A stretch of 24,039 nucleotides of DNA from JAQVXR01 sp050945755. Its GTDB lineage: Bacteria; Bacillota; Dehalobacteriia; Dehalobacteriales; Dehalobacteriaceae. The notes under the pieces are model-generated. The model ran no database searches, was not told where the DNA came from, and saw only the letters and a list, made by a program, of their open reading frames with translations. The stretch is taken from positions 1-24,039 of the forward strand of contig JBMNTN010000029.1 of assembly GCA_050945755.1 (NCBI GenBank), read 5' to 3'. The stretch's first letter is position 1. Each line of letters opens with the position of its first letter. This document shows positions 1 through 7,430 of this stretch, in pieces. A program made the translations under genes and the position numbers.

Positions 1-59
1 TATAAGTTCTATAAAAATTGTAATATTATTGAAATTAAGTAAAAAATATTAATTTATTG

Positions 60-87
60 GCAGGAATATTAGGTTTGTTTAACGAAT
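60..87 (+). promoter_or_regulatory. Sigma-H-like promoter upstream of the fumarase operon
   Basis: GCAGGAATA at 60-68, a 12-nt spacer, then AACGAAT at 81-87 fits the published Spo0H consensus RnAGGAwWW-N11-12-RnnGAAT at every specified base. It lies about 110 nt upstream of the TTG start of the first fumarase gene. The predicted transcription start is near 94. The B. subtilis fumarase gene citG also has a sigma-H promoter, though its enzyme is the unrelated class II type. Pattern match only. Confidence 0.55.
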
Positions 88-145
88 ATACTTTGCGAAA
101 TGAAATATATGGAAACACTTTCCATCAAGATAATGTCATATTATT

Positions 146-169
146 TTTTGGGTTTTTATCGACCCAAAA
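146..169 (+). other. Leader hairpin upstream of fumarase
   Basis: TTTTGGGT (146-153) and ACCCAAAA (162-169) form an 8-bp stem with an 8-nt loop in the leader between the sigma-H-like site and the fumarase start. No T-run follows on the plus strand, so it is not a plain terminator. It could be a leader stem or a protein site. Confidence 0.4.
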
Positions 170-198
170 TTTAATATAAAAAGAGAGGGGGATATGGT

Positions 199-1038
199 TT
201 GAAGACGGTAGAATATCAAAAGATTGTAGACGCAGTAGCAAAACTCTGTATTGACGGCAACTATTACTTAGGCGAGGATGTCATGAACGCTTTTAAGAAA
301 GGTTTGGAAAACGAAGTCTCGCCAACAGGTAAAGACATCTTGAATCAGCTTATTGAAAACGCGGAAATAGCAGCTAATGAACAGGTGCCGATGTGTCAGG
401 ACTGTGGTGTCGGAGTTGTATTTCTGGAAATTGGCCAGGATGTAAAAATTGAGGGCGGATATATCAATGATGCCATCACGGAAGGTGTCATCAAGGGCTA
501 TGCTGATGGATATCTTCGGAAATCAATGTGCGATCCTTTTACCCGAAAAAACACAGGAAACAATGCTCCAGCCATTATCCATACGGAAATTGTTCCCGGT
601 GACAAACTTAAGATTACCGTTGCCCCTAAGGGAGGCGGGAGCGAGAATATGAGTGCCATAGCTATGATGGCTCCCTCTGCCGGAATTGAAGGAGTTAAAA
701 AATTTATCATCGAGAGAGTACGTCAAGCAGGACCCAATCCCTGCCCGCCTATTTTGTTGGGTATTGGAATTGGCGGAAACTTTGAAAAATCTGCGATTCT
801 TGCGAAAAAGGCTCTTCTACGGGAGATCGGAGAACCCAGTCCGATTCCGGAAGTTGCTGAACTGGAAAGAGAACTGCTTGAGAAAACTAACAAGCTTGGA
901 ATCGGCCCTGCCGGGTTAGGAGGGAAAACAACGGTACTCAATGTTGCGATTGAATATCATCCCTGTCATATTGCTAGTTTTCCCGTGGCGGTCAACGTCA
1001 ACTGCCATGCTGCTCGGCATAAGAGCATAGAATTTTAG
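199..1038 (+). CDS. Class I fumarate hydratase, alpha subunit
   Basis: Fe-S-dependent hydration of fumarate to malate; this is the N-terminal half of the enzyme, which works as a heterodimer with the next gene's product. The 279-aa length fits the tartrate dehydratase/fumarase alpha family. Visible family motifs are PMCQDCGVG (C66, C69), KSMCDPFTRKNTGNN (C111) and AGPNPCPPILLGIGIGG (C182); three cysteines of this set or of the C-terminal part should bind the [4Fe-4S] cluster. The start is TTG at 199, because the nearby ATG at 193 hits a stop two codons later, and a GAGGGGG SD lies just upstream. The beta subunit starts 11 nt after the stop. A tartrate dehydratase cannot be excluded, but the malic enzyme next door favours fumarase. 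Confidence 0.92.
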   Translation: MKTVEYQKIVDAVAKLCIDGNYYLGEDVMNAFKKGLENEVSPTGKDILNQLIENAEIAANEQVPMCQDCGVGVVFLEIGQDVKIEGGYINDAITEGVIKGYADGYLRKSMCDPFTRKNTGNNAPAIIHTEIVPGDKLKITVAPKGGGSENMSAIAMMAPSAGIEGVKKFIIERVRQAGPNPCPPILLGIGIGGNFEKSAILAKKALLREIGEPSPIPEVAELERELLEKTNKLGIGPAGLGGKTTVLNVAIEYHPCHIASFPVAVNVNCHAARHKSIEF

Positions 1039-1049
1039 GAGGTGGAAAA

Positions 1050-1607
1050 ATGGCTACAAAATATCTAACTCCCCCTTTAACAGATGAAGATCTGGCCGAT
1101 TTGAAGATTGGTGATCTTGTGTACCTATCTGGAACTATCTATACCGGCCGTGACGCCGCGCACAAGCGATTGGTTGACCTGGTTAATGCCGGACAAGAAT
1201 TACCTGTTGATTTACAGGGACAGGTTATTTATTATGTTGGTCCATCTCCGGCCAAGCCCGGGAATCCCATTGGTTCTGCCGGACCTACGACAAGTTACAG
1301 AATGGACGCATATGCCCCGACATTAATAGCGAAAAAAGGCTTAAAAGGCATGATTGGCAAAGGCTTAAGAAACGCAGACGTGAAAAAGGCTATTTGCCAA
1401 GACAAAGCAGTTTATTTTGGCGCGACCGGCGGTGCTGCAGCCTTAATTGCCAAATGTATTAAAGAGGCGGAAGTAGTTGCCTATCCGGAGTTAGGTCCGG
1501 AAGCAATTAGAAAGCTCAGAGTGGAAAATCTCCCGGTTACTGTGATTAATGACATTCATGGCGGTGACTTATATGAAGAAGGTGTAAAACAATATAACGA
1601 AGAGTAA
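1050..1607 (+). CDS. Class I fumarate hydratase, beta subunit
   Basis: C-terminal half of the two-subunit class I fumarase, 185 aa, the usual size for a separate beta chain. Family landmarks are LSGTIYTGRDAAHKR near residues 26-40, GPTTSYRMDAYAP near 78-90, IGKGLRN and FGATGGAAALIAKCI. An AGGAGGTGG SD at 1038-1046 begins at the last base of the alpha stop codon, so translation is probably coupled. Alpha and beta are fused in E. coli FumA and FumB but split in many anaerobes, as here. The protein should act in the cytosol with the alpha subunit to supply malate for the malic enzyme encoded next. Confidence 0.93.
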   Translation: MATKYLTPPLTDEDLADLKIGDLVYLSGTIYTGRDAAHKRLVDLVNAGQELPVDLQGQVIYYVGPSPAKPGNPIGSAGPTTSYRMDAYAPTLIAKKGLKGMIGKGLRNADVKKAICQDKAVYFGATGGAAALIAKCIKEAEVVAYPELGPEAIRKLRVENLPVTVINDIHGGDLYEEGVKQYNEE

Positions 1608-1632
1608 AATTAAAAAGGAAGGTGTTTAGTAA

Positions 1633-2862
1633 ATGGATATTTATGAAGAGTCCTTACTATTGCACGAAGAGAAAAGGGGCAAAATTGAAATTGCGCCTCT
1701 CGCACCTGTCACCAACAAAAAAGAATTAAGTTTGGCCTATACTCCAGGTGTTGCTGAACCGTGCCGAGTAATTGAGAAAAATAAGAGTGCTGTCAATATT
1801 TATACCCGCCGTTGGAATCAAGTAGCAGTTGTTTCCGACGGGACTGCTGTATTAGGTCTTGGAGATATCGGTCCTGAAGGCGGACTGCCGGTTATGGAAG
1901 GAAAATGTGTGCTATTTAAATCCTTTGCCGGTGTTGATGCATTCCCGCTTTGCATCGGGACTAAAGATGTCGATGAAATTGTCCAGTTCGTTAAACTTCT
2001 TGAGCCTACTTTTGCCGGAATCAATCTGGAAGACATTTCTGCGCCCCGGTGTTTTGAAATCGAAGCCCGCTTGAAAAAAGAAACAAATATGGCTATTTTC
2101 CACGATGATCAACACGGAACAGCTATTGTCTGCATGGCAGGAATGATCAACGCTTTAAAAATTGTGGGCAAGAAACTTGATGAGATCAGAGTTATCACCA
2201 GCGGTGCCGGTGCTGCCGGCGTTGCCATCATCAAACTTTTAATGAGCATGGGTGTCAAAGACGTTATTATGTGTGACCGGAAAGGCATTATTTACGAAGG
2301 CCGGCCTGAAGGGATGAATCAGGCGAAAGAAGAAATGGCGAAAATCACCAATAGGCAGATGATGAAAGGAAGCGCTGCCGACGCGTTTAAGGGTGCCGAT
2401 GTATTTATCGGCGTATCCGGTCCGGGACTGGTAACACCCGAAATGGTTGCTTCCATGAATAAAGGCGCTATTATTATGGCCATGGCCAACCCCACTCCGG
2501 AAATTATGCCGGAAGAAGCAATAGCTGCAGGTGCTGCCGTTGTTTGCACCGGCCGTTCCGATTTCCCGAACCAGGTGAACAACGTACTAGCATTCCCCGG
2601 ACTCTTCCGTGGTGCTCTTGATGTTGAAGCCACCGATATTAACGAAGAAATGAAGGTTGCCGCTGCTTACGCCATTGCTGCGCAGGTTAAAGAAGAAGAA
2701 CTGGCTCCGGACTTTGTTATCCCGGCAGCATTCAACCCTGACGTCGGCCCTGCTGTGGCTGCTGCCGTAGCCAAAGCTGCCATGGATAGCGGAGTGGCAC
2801 AAAAAACTATGGATCCGGAAGAAGTTGCACAACACTGCCGTAAACTGTACACTATTGCATAA
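1633..2862 (+). CDS. NAD(P)-dependent malic enzyme (malate to pyruvate + CO2)
   Basis: Oxidative decarboxylation of malate. The 409-aa length matches the short bacterial malic enzyme. The substrate-binding YTPGVAEPC motif lies near residues 36-44, FHDDQHGTA near 155-163 carries metal/substrate residues, and GAGAAGVAI near 191-199 is the Rossmann dinucleotide loop. MANPTPEIMPEEA and the NNVLAFPGLFRGALD block are also typical. NAD or NADP preference cannot be read with confidence. It sits 25 nt after fumarase beta with a GGAAGGTG SD and is followed by a clear terminator, so the three genes form one operon turning fumarate into pyruvate. That would suit feeding C4 acids to anabolism or fermentation. 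Confidence 0.93.
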   Translation: MDIYEESLLLHEEKRGKIEIAPLAPVTNKKELSLAYTPGVAEPCRVIEKNKSAVNIYTRRWNQVAVVSDGTAVLGLGDIGPEGGLPVMEGKCVLFKSFAGVDAFPLCIGTKDVDEIVQFVKLLEPTFAGINLEDISAPRCFEIEARLKKETNMAIFHDDQHGTAIVCMAGMINALKIVGKKLDEIRVITSGAGAAGVAIIKLLMSMGVKDVIMCDRKGIIYEGRPEGMNQAKEEMAKITNRQMMKGSAADAFKGADVFIGVSGPGLVTPEMVASMNKGAIIMAMANPTPEIMPEEAIAAGAAVVCTGRSDFPNQVNNVLAFPGLFRGALDVEATDINEEMKVAAAYAIAAQVKEEELAPDFVIPAAFNPDVGPAVAAAVAKAAMDSGVAQKTMDPEEVAQHCRKLYTIA

Positions 2863-2900
2863 TATATATTTTATTGATAGTATTAATAGTCATTTTGGGG

Positions 2901-2935
2901 AAACCGGTGTTTTACCGGTTTCTTCTTTTATTTAG
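2901..2935 (+). terminator. Intrinsic terminator of the fumarase/malic enzyme operon
   Basis: AAACCGGT (2901-2908) and ACCGGTTT (2914-2921) form a perfect 8-bp stem with a 5-nt loop, followed by TCTTCTTTTATTT. Confidence 0.88.
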
Positions 2936-2976
2936 GGTTGGAATTGATAACTATAAGAATAACTATATGGTCCAGA

Positions 2977-3004
2977 GCAGGATTATTTAAAGGAGGTGTG
3001 GAAT
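2977..3004 (+). promoter_or_regulatory. Sigma-H-like promoter upstream of the DnaQ-DinG gene
   Basis: GCAGGATTA (2977-2985), 12 nt, then GTGGAAT (2998-3004) fits RnAGGAwWW-N11-12-RnnGAAT at every specified base. The predicted transcription start is near 3011, just ahead of the AAAGGGG SD (3016-3022) and the GTG start at 3033. An AAGGAGG inside the spacer has no start codon at a usable distance, which supports reading the segment as promoter rather than translation signal. Confidence 0.5.
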
Positions 3005-3032
3005 CAAAAAGAGAGAAAGGGGTTTAAGCTGA

Positions 3033-5858
3033 GTGGAGTATGTAGTGATTGACCTGGAGACTACCGGGTTTAATAATACGACAGACAAAATCATTGAAAT
3101 TGGTGCGGTAAGAATTGTTGAAGGCAGGATAACCGATGAGTTTGCAACCTTGTTAAACCCCAAATGTGATATACCCGAAGAGATTACATTATTAACGGGA
3201 ATTAGCACAGATATGGTCCAGACCCAGCCTTTGCTTTTTCAGGTTATTCCTGGACTGGAAGATTTTTTAGGTGATGCAGTCCTCGTCGCCCATAATGCGA
3301 CTTTTGACCGGGGGTTTTTAGAGAATCATTTAACCAGGCAATATACCTGGCTTGATTCATTGGAAATCGCTCGAATACTTTTACCTTGCGAAGCAGGTTA
3401 TTCTCTGGAAAATTTGACAAAACTTTTAAAAATTAGAAACCTTGGTGCTCACCGGGCAGCATCTGATGCCCGCGCTACAGCAGAATTGTTTCTCTATCTT
3501 ATTAATTTATTAGAAAAAACTGAGACGTTTCTTCTGGAGATTTTATTTAATTTAAGTAAGGATCAAAAAGATGGTATTAGTCAATTTTTTGGTGATGCTT
3601 TTTCCCGCCGGGTAAAAAAATTTCTGGGAGAGAAAATATCAGCCCGCAACCTGTTTGTAGTTGGTGCCCATCAATACGCAGGGCTTTTCCGGAACGCTAC
3701 GGGACATAAGGATATTAGTTATCGTATTCCTTTGACAGAGATAGAAAATATGTTTCAGAAAGGTGGAACATTTGACCAAAGTTTTCCTGATTATGAATAT
3801 CGACCTCAACAGTTGGAGATGGCCATGTCTGTCGCCCGGAGTTTTAATGAAAATCAACACTTAATTGTCGAAGCGGGTACCGGGACAGGAAAGTCATTGG
3901 CATATCTCATACCGGCAGTAATCTGGGGTACAAAAACGGGACAAAAAGTAGTAGCCAGTACCCACACAATTAATTTGCAGGAACAACTTTTAAAAAAGGA
4001 TATTCCTTTGGTCAGAACAATTTTAGACAGGGATTTTTCTGCCGTGGAGGTAAAGGGGCGCAGTCATTACCTGTGCATTAGAAAGTGGGAATACTGGTTT
4101 GCCCAGGATAACTTGGAAATAAAGCGCTTCATGATGCGTCTTGTGCTTTGGTTATGTCGGACAGAGTCAGGTGATCGAAATGAAATGTCATTGTCTCCTA
4201 AGGAGGGAGGCAGTTGGCAGTGGTTAGCGGCCAGGGGGGACACTTGCCTTGGCATTAAATGTCCCTACTTCCGTGGGACTTGTTTTGTGAGCAGGGTCAA
4301 AAGAAAGGCGGAGGCAGCCCATGTAATTATTGTCAATCACTCCTTGCTGCTTGCCAACGCAAATATGGATGAAAATATTTTACCGGAATATAAATATTTA
4401 ATAATAGATGAGGCTCACCACTTGGAAAAGGTGGCTGAGGAACAATTTGGTTCGGAAAGCAGTTACCATCAATTATCTTTGCTCCTTTCCCGGCTAAAGA
4501 AGCATGAACATAGCGGGAGCGGGATTCTCGACAGTATTGCAGCTAAAGTAAATCGGGCTGTGATTATAGATGATGGCTTTAAGGACAAGATTATCAAAAG
4601 TATTGCTTCAGCAGGTAAATCGGTTAACAAATTGTATGCTGAGAATAGTGAATTTTTCCGTGTTGTGGCAGAGCTTTTTAGCCCGCAGGCAGCATCGACG
4701 CGCGCTAATTTGCGTACCGTGCGGATTATGCCCGGGCACCGTTTAGGAAGCGGTTGGGAGGCAATAGTATCTGCCGGGGAAAACCTTATTTTTAATCTTA
4801 AAGAACTGGCCGGTTCGCTAATTGAGATTGGAGAAAAATTAAACTATTTGGAAGCCGAAAGCGGATGGGAAGTATCCGGTTCCGGAGAAGTTAATCTAAT
4901 TATTGCCGCATTGAGGGAACAGGTTATTTGCTTGGACAACATATTAAACGGTGATGAAGAAAATCTGGTGTCCTGGGTTGAATTTTCCCGGGATGCCCCT
5001 TATCCTGTCCTGCATACTGCACCTGTAGAAGTGAACCAGCTGTTACACCGGTCTTTGTTTGCCGTAAAATCCTCAATTGTTATGACATCAGCAACTTTAA
5101 CGGTAAATAATAAGTTTAATTACTTTAAAGACAGTATCGGAATTGATCTGGGCGATAAAACGGTAGAGACACTGGCGTTGGCATCCCCGTTTAACTACGG
5201 GGAAAATGTATTGATCGGTACTGTTTCTGATTTGCCGGATCCGTCCAAAGCACCAGAATTTGTTTATACAGAGGCAGTATCCCAGGCACTAGTCAAGATT
5301 GTGCAAGCCACTCGAGGCCGAACGCTCGTTTTATTCACGTCTCATCTCCAGTTGCGTCAGGTTTATACCCAGATTAGATCTCCCCTTGAGCGAGTGGGAA
5401 TTGCCGTATTAGCCCACGGGTTAACCGGTAGCAGGGCCAAGCTTTTAGAACAATTTAAGAACAATCCATCCAGCGTGATCTTGGGTGCAAACAGTTTTTG
5501 GGAAGGAGTGGATGTTGTAGGGCACACATTAAGCTCGGTAATTATTGTGAAACTTCCCTTTTGGCCTCCGGTTCTTCCAACTGTATCCGCCCGTTTAGAT
5601 CGATACCGTAAAATGAACAAGGACGGGTTTTATCATTATAGTTTACCCCAGGCGATAATAAGGTTTAAACAGGGCTTCGGACGTTTGATTAGGTCCGGTA
5701 CCGATTATGGGGTGGTCTGTATTTTGGATAAAAGAATCTACGAAAAAAGATATGGGGAACTGTTTATCAGGTCTCTTCCCGGACTAAAGATGGACATAAT
5801 GAAGACTGAGGAACTGGCGGGTACAATTGAAAAGTGGTTGGCAGACAAAAGCAATTGA
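3033..5858 (+). CDS. dinG: DnaQ-DinG fusion: 3'-5' exonuclease plus Fe-S superfamily 2 helicase
   Basis: DNA repair/replication helicase of the DinG family with an N-terminal DEDD exonuclease, 941 aa. Exonuclease residues: D7 and E9 in VIDLETTGF, D92 in AHNATFDRGFL, H140 and D145 in the GAHRAASDA block. Helicase residues: Walker A AGTGTGKS at 281-288, DEAH at 459-462, then SFWEGVDVVG and a C-terminal QGFGRLIRSGTDYG motif VI. C348, C405, C410 and C417 are spaced like the four [4Fe-4S] ligands of E. coli DinG (the last three as C-x4-C-x6-C), so an Fe-S helicase is likely. The start is GTG at 3033, since no ATG precedes the first exonuclease motif. The gene stands alone behind a sigma-H-like promoter. 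Confidence 0.93.
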   Translation: MEYVVIDLETTGFNNTTDKIIEIGAVRIVEGRITDEFATLLNPKCDIPEEITLLTGISTDMVQTQPLLFQVIPGLEDFLGDAVLVAHNATFDRGFLENHLTRQYTWLDSLEIARILLPCEAGYSLENLTKLLKIRNLGAHRAASDARATAELFLYLINLLEKTETFLLEILFNLSKDQKDGISQFFGDAFSRRVKKFLGEKISARNLFVVGAHQYAGLFRNATGHKDISYRIPLTEIENMFQKGGTFDQSFPDYEYRPQQLEMAMSVARSFNENQHLIVEAGTGTGKSLAYLIPAVIWGTKTGQKVVASTHTINLQEQLLKKDIPLVRTILDRDFSAVEVKGRSHYLCIRKWEYWFAQDNLEIKRFMMRLVLWLCRTESGDRNEMSLSPKEGGSWQWLAARGDTCLGIKCPYFRGTCFVSRVKRKAEAAHVIIVNHSLLLANANMDENILPEYKYLIIDEAHHLEKVAEEQFGSESSYHQLSLLLSRLKKHEHSGSGILDSIAAKVNRAVIIDDGFKDKIIKSIASAGKSVNKLYAENSEFFRVVAELFSPQAASTRANLRTVRIMPGHRLGSGWEAIVSAGENLIFNLKELAGSLIEIGEKLNYLEAESGWEVSGSGEVNLIIAALREQVICLDNILNGDEENLVSWVEFSRDAPYPVLHTAPVEVNQLLHRSLFAVKSSIVMTSATLTVNNKFNYFKDSIGIDLGDKTVETLALASPFNYGENVLIGTVSDLPDPSKAPEFVYTEAVSQALVKIVQATRGRTLVLFTSHLQLRQVYTQIRSPLERVGIAVLAHGLTGSRAKLLEQFKNNPSSVILGANSFWEGVDVVGHTLSSVIIVKLPFWPPVLPTVSARLDRYRKMNKDGFYHYSLPQAIIRFKQGFGRLIRSGTDYGVVCILDKRIYEKRYGELFIRSLPGLKMDIMKTEELAGTIEKWLADKSN

Positions 5859-5865
5859 TGAGAAA

Positions 5866-5893
5866 ATTAATCTTTCCTCGTAATAAGATTAAT
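5866..5893 (+). other. AT-rich hairpin between dinG and psd
   Basis: ATTAATCTT (5866-5874) and AAGATTAAT (5885-5893) form a 9-bp stem with a 10-nt loop directly after the helicase stop. No T-run follows, so it would be a weak terminator at best. Confidence 0.4.
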
Positions 5894-5901
5894 GATAAAA
5901 T
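5893..5901 (+). promoter_or_regulatory. Extended -10 element, psd-pssA promoter
   Basis: TGATAAAAT is a TGn extended -10 with one mismatch to TATAAT. It lies about 30 nt upstream of the psd start. No good -35 is visible. Confidence 0.35.
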
Positions 5902-5931
5902 AGAACTTGATTTTAAAAAAGGTGAGCAGTG

Positions 5932-6564
5932 ATGAATAATTTTTTGATAGCAAAAGAATCATTTTCATTTTTAGCCGGCAGCGGTTTGTTAGCTTTGCTT
6001 CTTTATCTGGTCAACCCATGGGCTAGTTTGCTTCCTGGCGTTTTTTTCCTGTTCTGTCTCTTTTTTTTCCGTAACCCCAAAAGAGAAGTTATTCCGGATG
6101 CGAAAGCTGCTCTGTCTCCGGCAGATGGAATAATTATGGGTGTTACCAAAATGCAAGACCCGGAACATATGGATGGTGAAGTGTGGAAAGTCACAATTTT
6201 TTTAAGCATTTTAAATGTGCACTTTAACCGGACGCCGGTAGATGGTATTGTCGAAAGTATAAATTATGTGCCAGGCAAGTTTTTTCCAGCCTTTAAAAGT
6301 CATGCTTCGGGTTTAAATGAAAGAAACTATGTTGTTTTTAATACCCAGTTTGGGCGAATAATGGTCTGTCAAATTACAGGTTTTATTGCCCGGCGCATCG
6401 TTTGCTGGGCCAAGAAAGGGGATTCTTTTCGGCAGGGAGAAAGATTTGGTTTGATAAAGTTTGGGTCTTGCACAGAAATATATCTACCCCTTAGATATTT
6501 GGTTTTAGTAAAAAAAGGGGATAGGGTTAAAGCCGGCTTATCAGTAATTGGGAGGATAAATTAA
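5932..6564 (+). CDS. psd: Phosphatidylserine decarboxylase, short-form proenzyme
   Basis: Makes phosphatidylethanolamine from phosphatidylserine at the membrane. At 210 aa it is the short form (often called the archaetidylserine decarboxylase-like family). Two hydrophobic segments fill residues about 11-46. Then come FFRNPKREVIPD, LSPADGIIMGV, the ILNVHFNRTPVDG block and IKFGSCTEIYLP. The G-S bond ending at S179 is the expected self-cleavage site that generates the pyruvoyl group. A GTG at 5929 is in frame, but the AGGTGAG SD (5919-5925) spaces better to ATG 5932. The stop overlaps the pssA start by one base, so the two consecutive steps of phosphatidylethanolamine synthesis are translationally coupled. 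Confidence 0.92.
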   Translation: MNNFLIAKESFSFLAGSGLLALLLYLVNPWASLLPGVFFLFCLFFFRNPKREVIPDAKAALSPADGIIMGVTKMQDPEHMDGEVWKVTIFLSILNVHFNRTPVDGIVESINYVPGKFFPAFKSHASGLNERNYVVFNTQFGRIMVCQITGFIARRIVCWAKKGDSFRQGERFGLIKFGSCTEIYLPLRYLVLVKKGDRVKAGLSVIGRIN

Positions 6565-7067
6565 TGGGATTAAATGCGATTCCGTCTCTTTTTACTCTAG
6601 CAAATTTGGCATTTGGGCTATTATCCTTAAATTATACTCGGGAAGAATCTTACCAAATGGCAGCAATCACTATTTTGTTGTGTATGATATTGGATGGTTT
6701 AGACGGGAGAATTGCGCGGAAGCTTGATGCTTCATCCAATTTTGGCAAGGAACTTGATTCTCTGGCTGACATTGTTTCTTTTGGTGTTGCTCCGGCACTA
6801 TTGGTCTATGCACAGGTATTGGAGAACTTTCATTGGGTTGGTTTGATTTCTGTCATCTGGTTTGCCGTGGCAGGTGCCTATCGGCTTGCCCGTTTTAATA
6901 CCCAAAATATTAGCGGACATTTTGTCGGAGTACCGATTACTGCCGCTGGAAGTTTCCTGGCATTGCTCAACCTATTGCCATTCCAAATTCCTGCCCAAGT
7001 TTTTTTGGGGGTAACGTTGCTTTTAGGGATTTTAATGGTGAGTAAAATCAAGGTTCCAAAATATTAA
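6564..7067 (+). CDS. pssA: CDP-diacylglycerol-serine O-phosphatidyltransferase
   Basis: Integral membrane enzyme that makes phosphatidylserine from CDP-diacylglycerol and serine, the substrate of the preceding decarboxylase. It has 167 aa and several hydrophobic helices. The CDP-alcohol phosphatidyltransferase signature DG-x2-AR-x8-G-x3-D-x3-D is complete: D44/G45, D47/G48, A51/R52, G61, D65 and D69. The GGAGGAT SD at 6551-6557 lies inside the end of psd and the ATG shares a base with its TAA. This matches the usual short Firmicute PssA with a psd-pssA gene order. The next translated item is the tiny spoVM, 71 nt downstream. Confidence 0.93.
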   Translation: MGLNAIPSLFTLANLAFGLLSLNYTREESYQMAAITILLCMILDGLDGRIARKLDASSNFGKELDSLADIVSFGVAPALLVYAQVLENFHWVGLISVIWFAVAGAYRLARFNTQNISGHFVGVPITAAGSFLALLNLLPFQIPAQVFLGVTLLLGILMVSKIKVPKY

Positions 7068-7085
7068 AATTTTAATCACCTTTTC

Positions 7086-7117
7086 TTGGTCTGAGCAATA
7101 AAATGTCTTGAGACCAA
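7086..7117 (+). other. Hairpin between pssA and spoVM
   Basis: TTGGTCT (7086-7092) pairs with AGACCAA (7111-7117) around an 18-nt loop, just ahead of the spoVM SD. No T-run follows. It could be a leader stem for spoVM or a weak stop signal for pssA. Confidence 0.35.
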
Positions 7118-7138
7118 TTTGCCGGAGGGGTGAAAGTA

Positions 7139-7210
7139 ATGCGTGTTTATTATATTAAACTGCCGCAGTTTTTACGCAATATTTTAAAGAAAGCGTTAAA
7201 ACAAAATTAG
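7139..7210 (+). CDS. spoVM: Stage V sporulation protein SpoVM, 23-aa amphipathic helix peptide
   Basis: A 23-codon frame opens with MRVYYIKLPQFL and ends KKALKQN. B. subtilis SpoVM (26 aa, recalled) begins MKFYTIKLPKFL; the first 12 positions share M1, Y4, I6, K7, L8, P9, F11 and L12, including the P9 known to matter there. The tail is a basic amphipathic helix in both. A strong GGAGGGG SD (7124-7130) with 8-nt spacing supports translation. In B. subtilis SpoVM lies on the forespore surface, senses positive membrane curvature and anchors the SpoIVA coat base. Here it follows psd and pssA rather than a known sporulation gene. It is slightly shorter than usual at the C terminus. Confidence 0.85.
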   Translation: MRVYYIKLPQFLRNILKKALKQN

Positions 7211-7227
7211 AAGAGCCCACCTTCTAA
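7207..7227 (+). other. Small hairpin overlapping the spoVM stop codon
   Basis: TTAGAAG (7207-7213) and CTTCTAA (7221-7227) form a 7-bp stem with a 7-nt loop that contains the TAG stop. No T-run follows. Confidence 0.3.
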
Positions 7228-7245
7228 AGTGTATCAGACTGTAAA

Positions 7246-7430
7246 GAAAGGGTATTTAATTTTTGTATGAACTCGCGACAAAAAGGGATTGGCGCAAACT
7301 CAGCTTTTGCTCAAACAAGCGCTAATCCTATTCTTTTTATACCTGCGCTCTTTTTCCAATCTTCTTAACGTTACGCTTCCAAGAATTTAAATATCCTTTC
7401 TGCGGGAATGGCATTTACAACAAACTGTCG
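7246..7430 (+). repeat. Dispersed repeat R2, copy 1 (arms split by an R1 element)
   Basis: The left arm GAAAGGGTATTTAA (7246-7259) is complementary, with one mismatch, to TTAAATATCCTTTC (7387-7400). The second arm continues into a block ending AAACTGT near 7427 that matches 16205-16248. In copy 2 the same arms are only 3 nt apart. Here they are 127 nt apart and enclose a palindrome of family R1. The simplest reading is that R1 inserted into the loop of an R2 hairpin. CCTTTC (7395-7400) can also pair with GGAATGG (7405-7411). Confidence 0.5.
7281..7343 (+). repeat. Dispersed palindrome R1, copy 1
   Basis: GGATTGGCGC (7286-7295) pairs with GCGCTAATCC (7319-7328) with one mismatch; an inner AGC-TTTT-GCT stem lies in the loop. 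GGGATTGGCGCAAACTCA matches, in reverse orientation, the right end of the element at 17766-17869, and the right end TTTTTATACC resembles its TTTTGGTACC end. The hairpin plus TATTCTTTTTAT could also act as a terminator downstream of spoVM. Confidence 0.55.

Noticed and set aside
2990..3027. Short leader peptide (GTG, nine codons, MESKREKGV) after an AAGGAGG
   Set aside because: The GTG is only 1-2 nt from the SD-like run, too close for initiation, and the segment is better explained as spacer and -10 of the sigma-H-like promoter.
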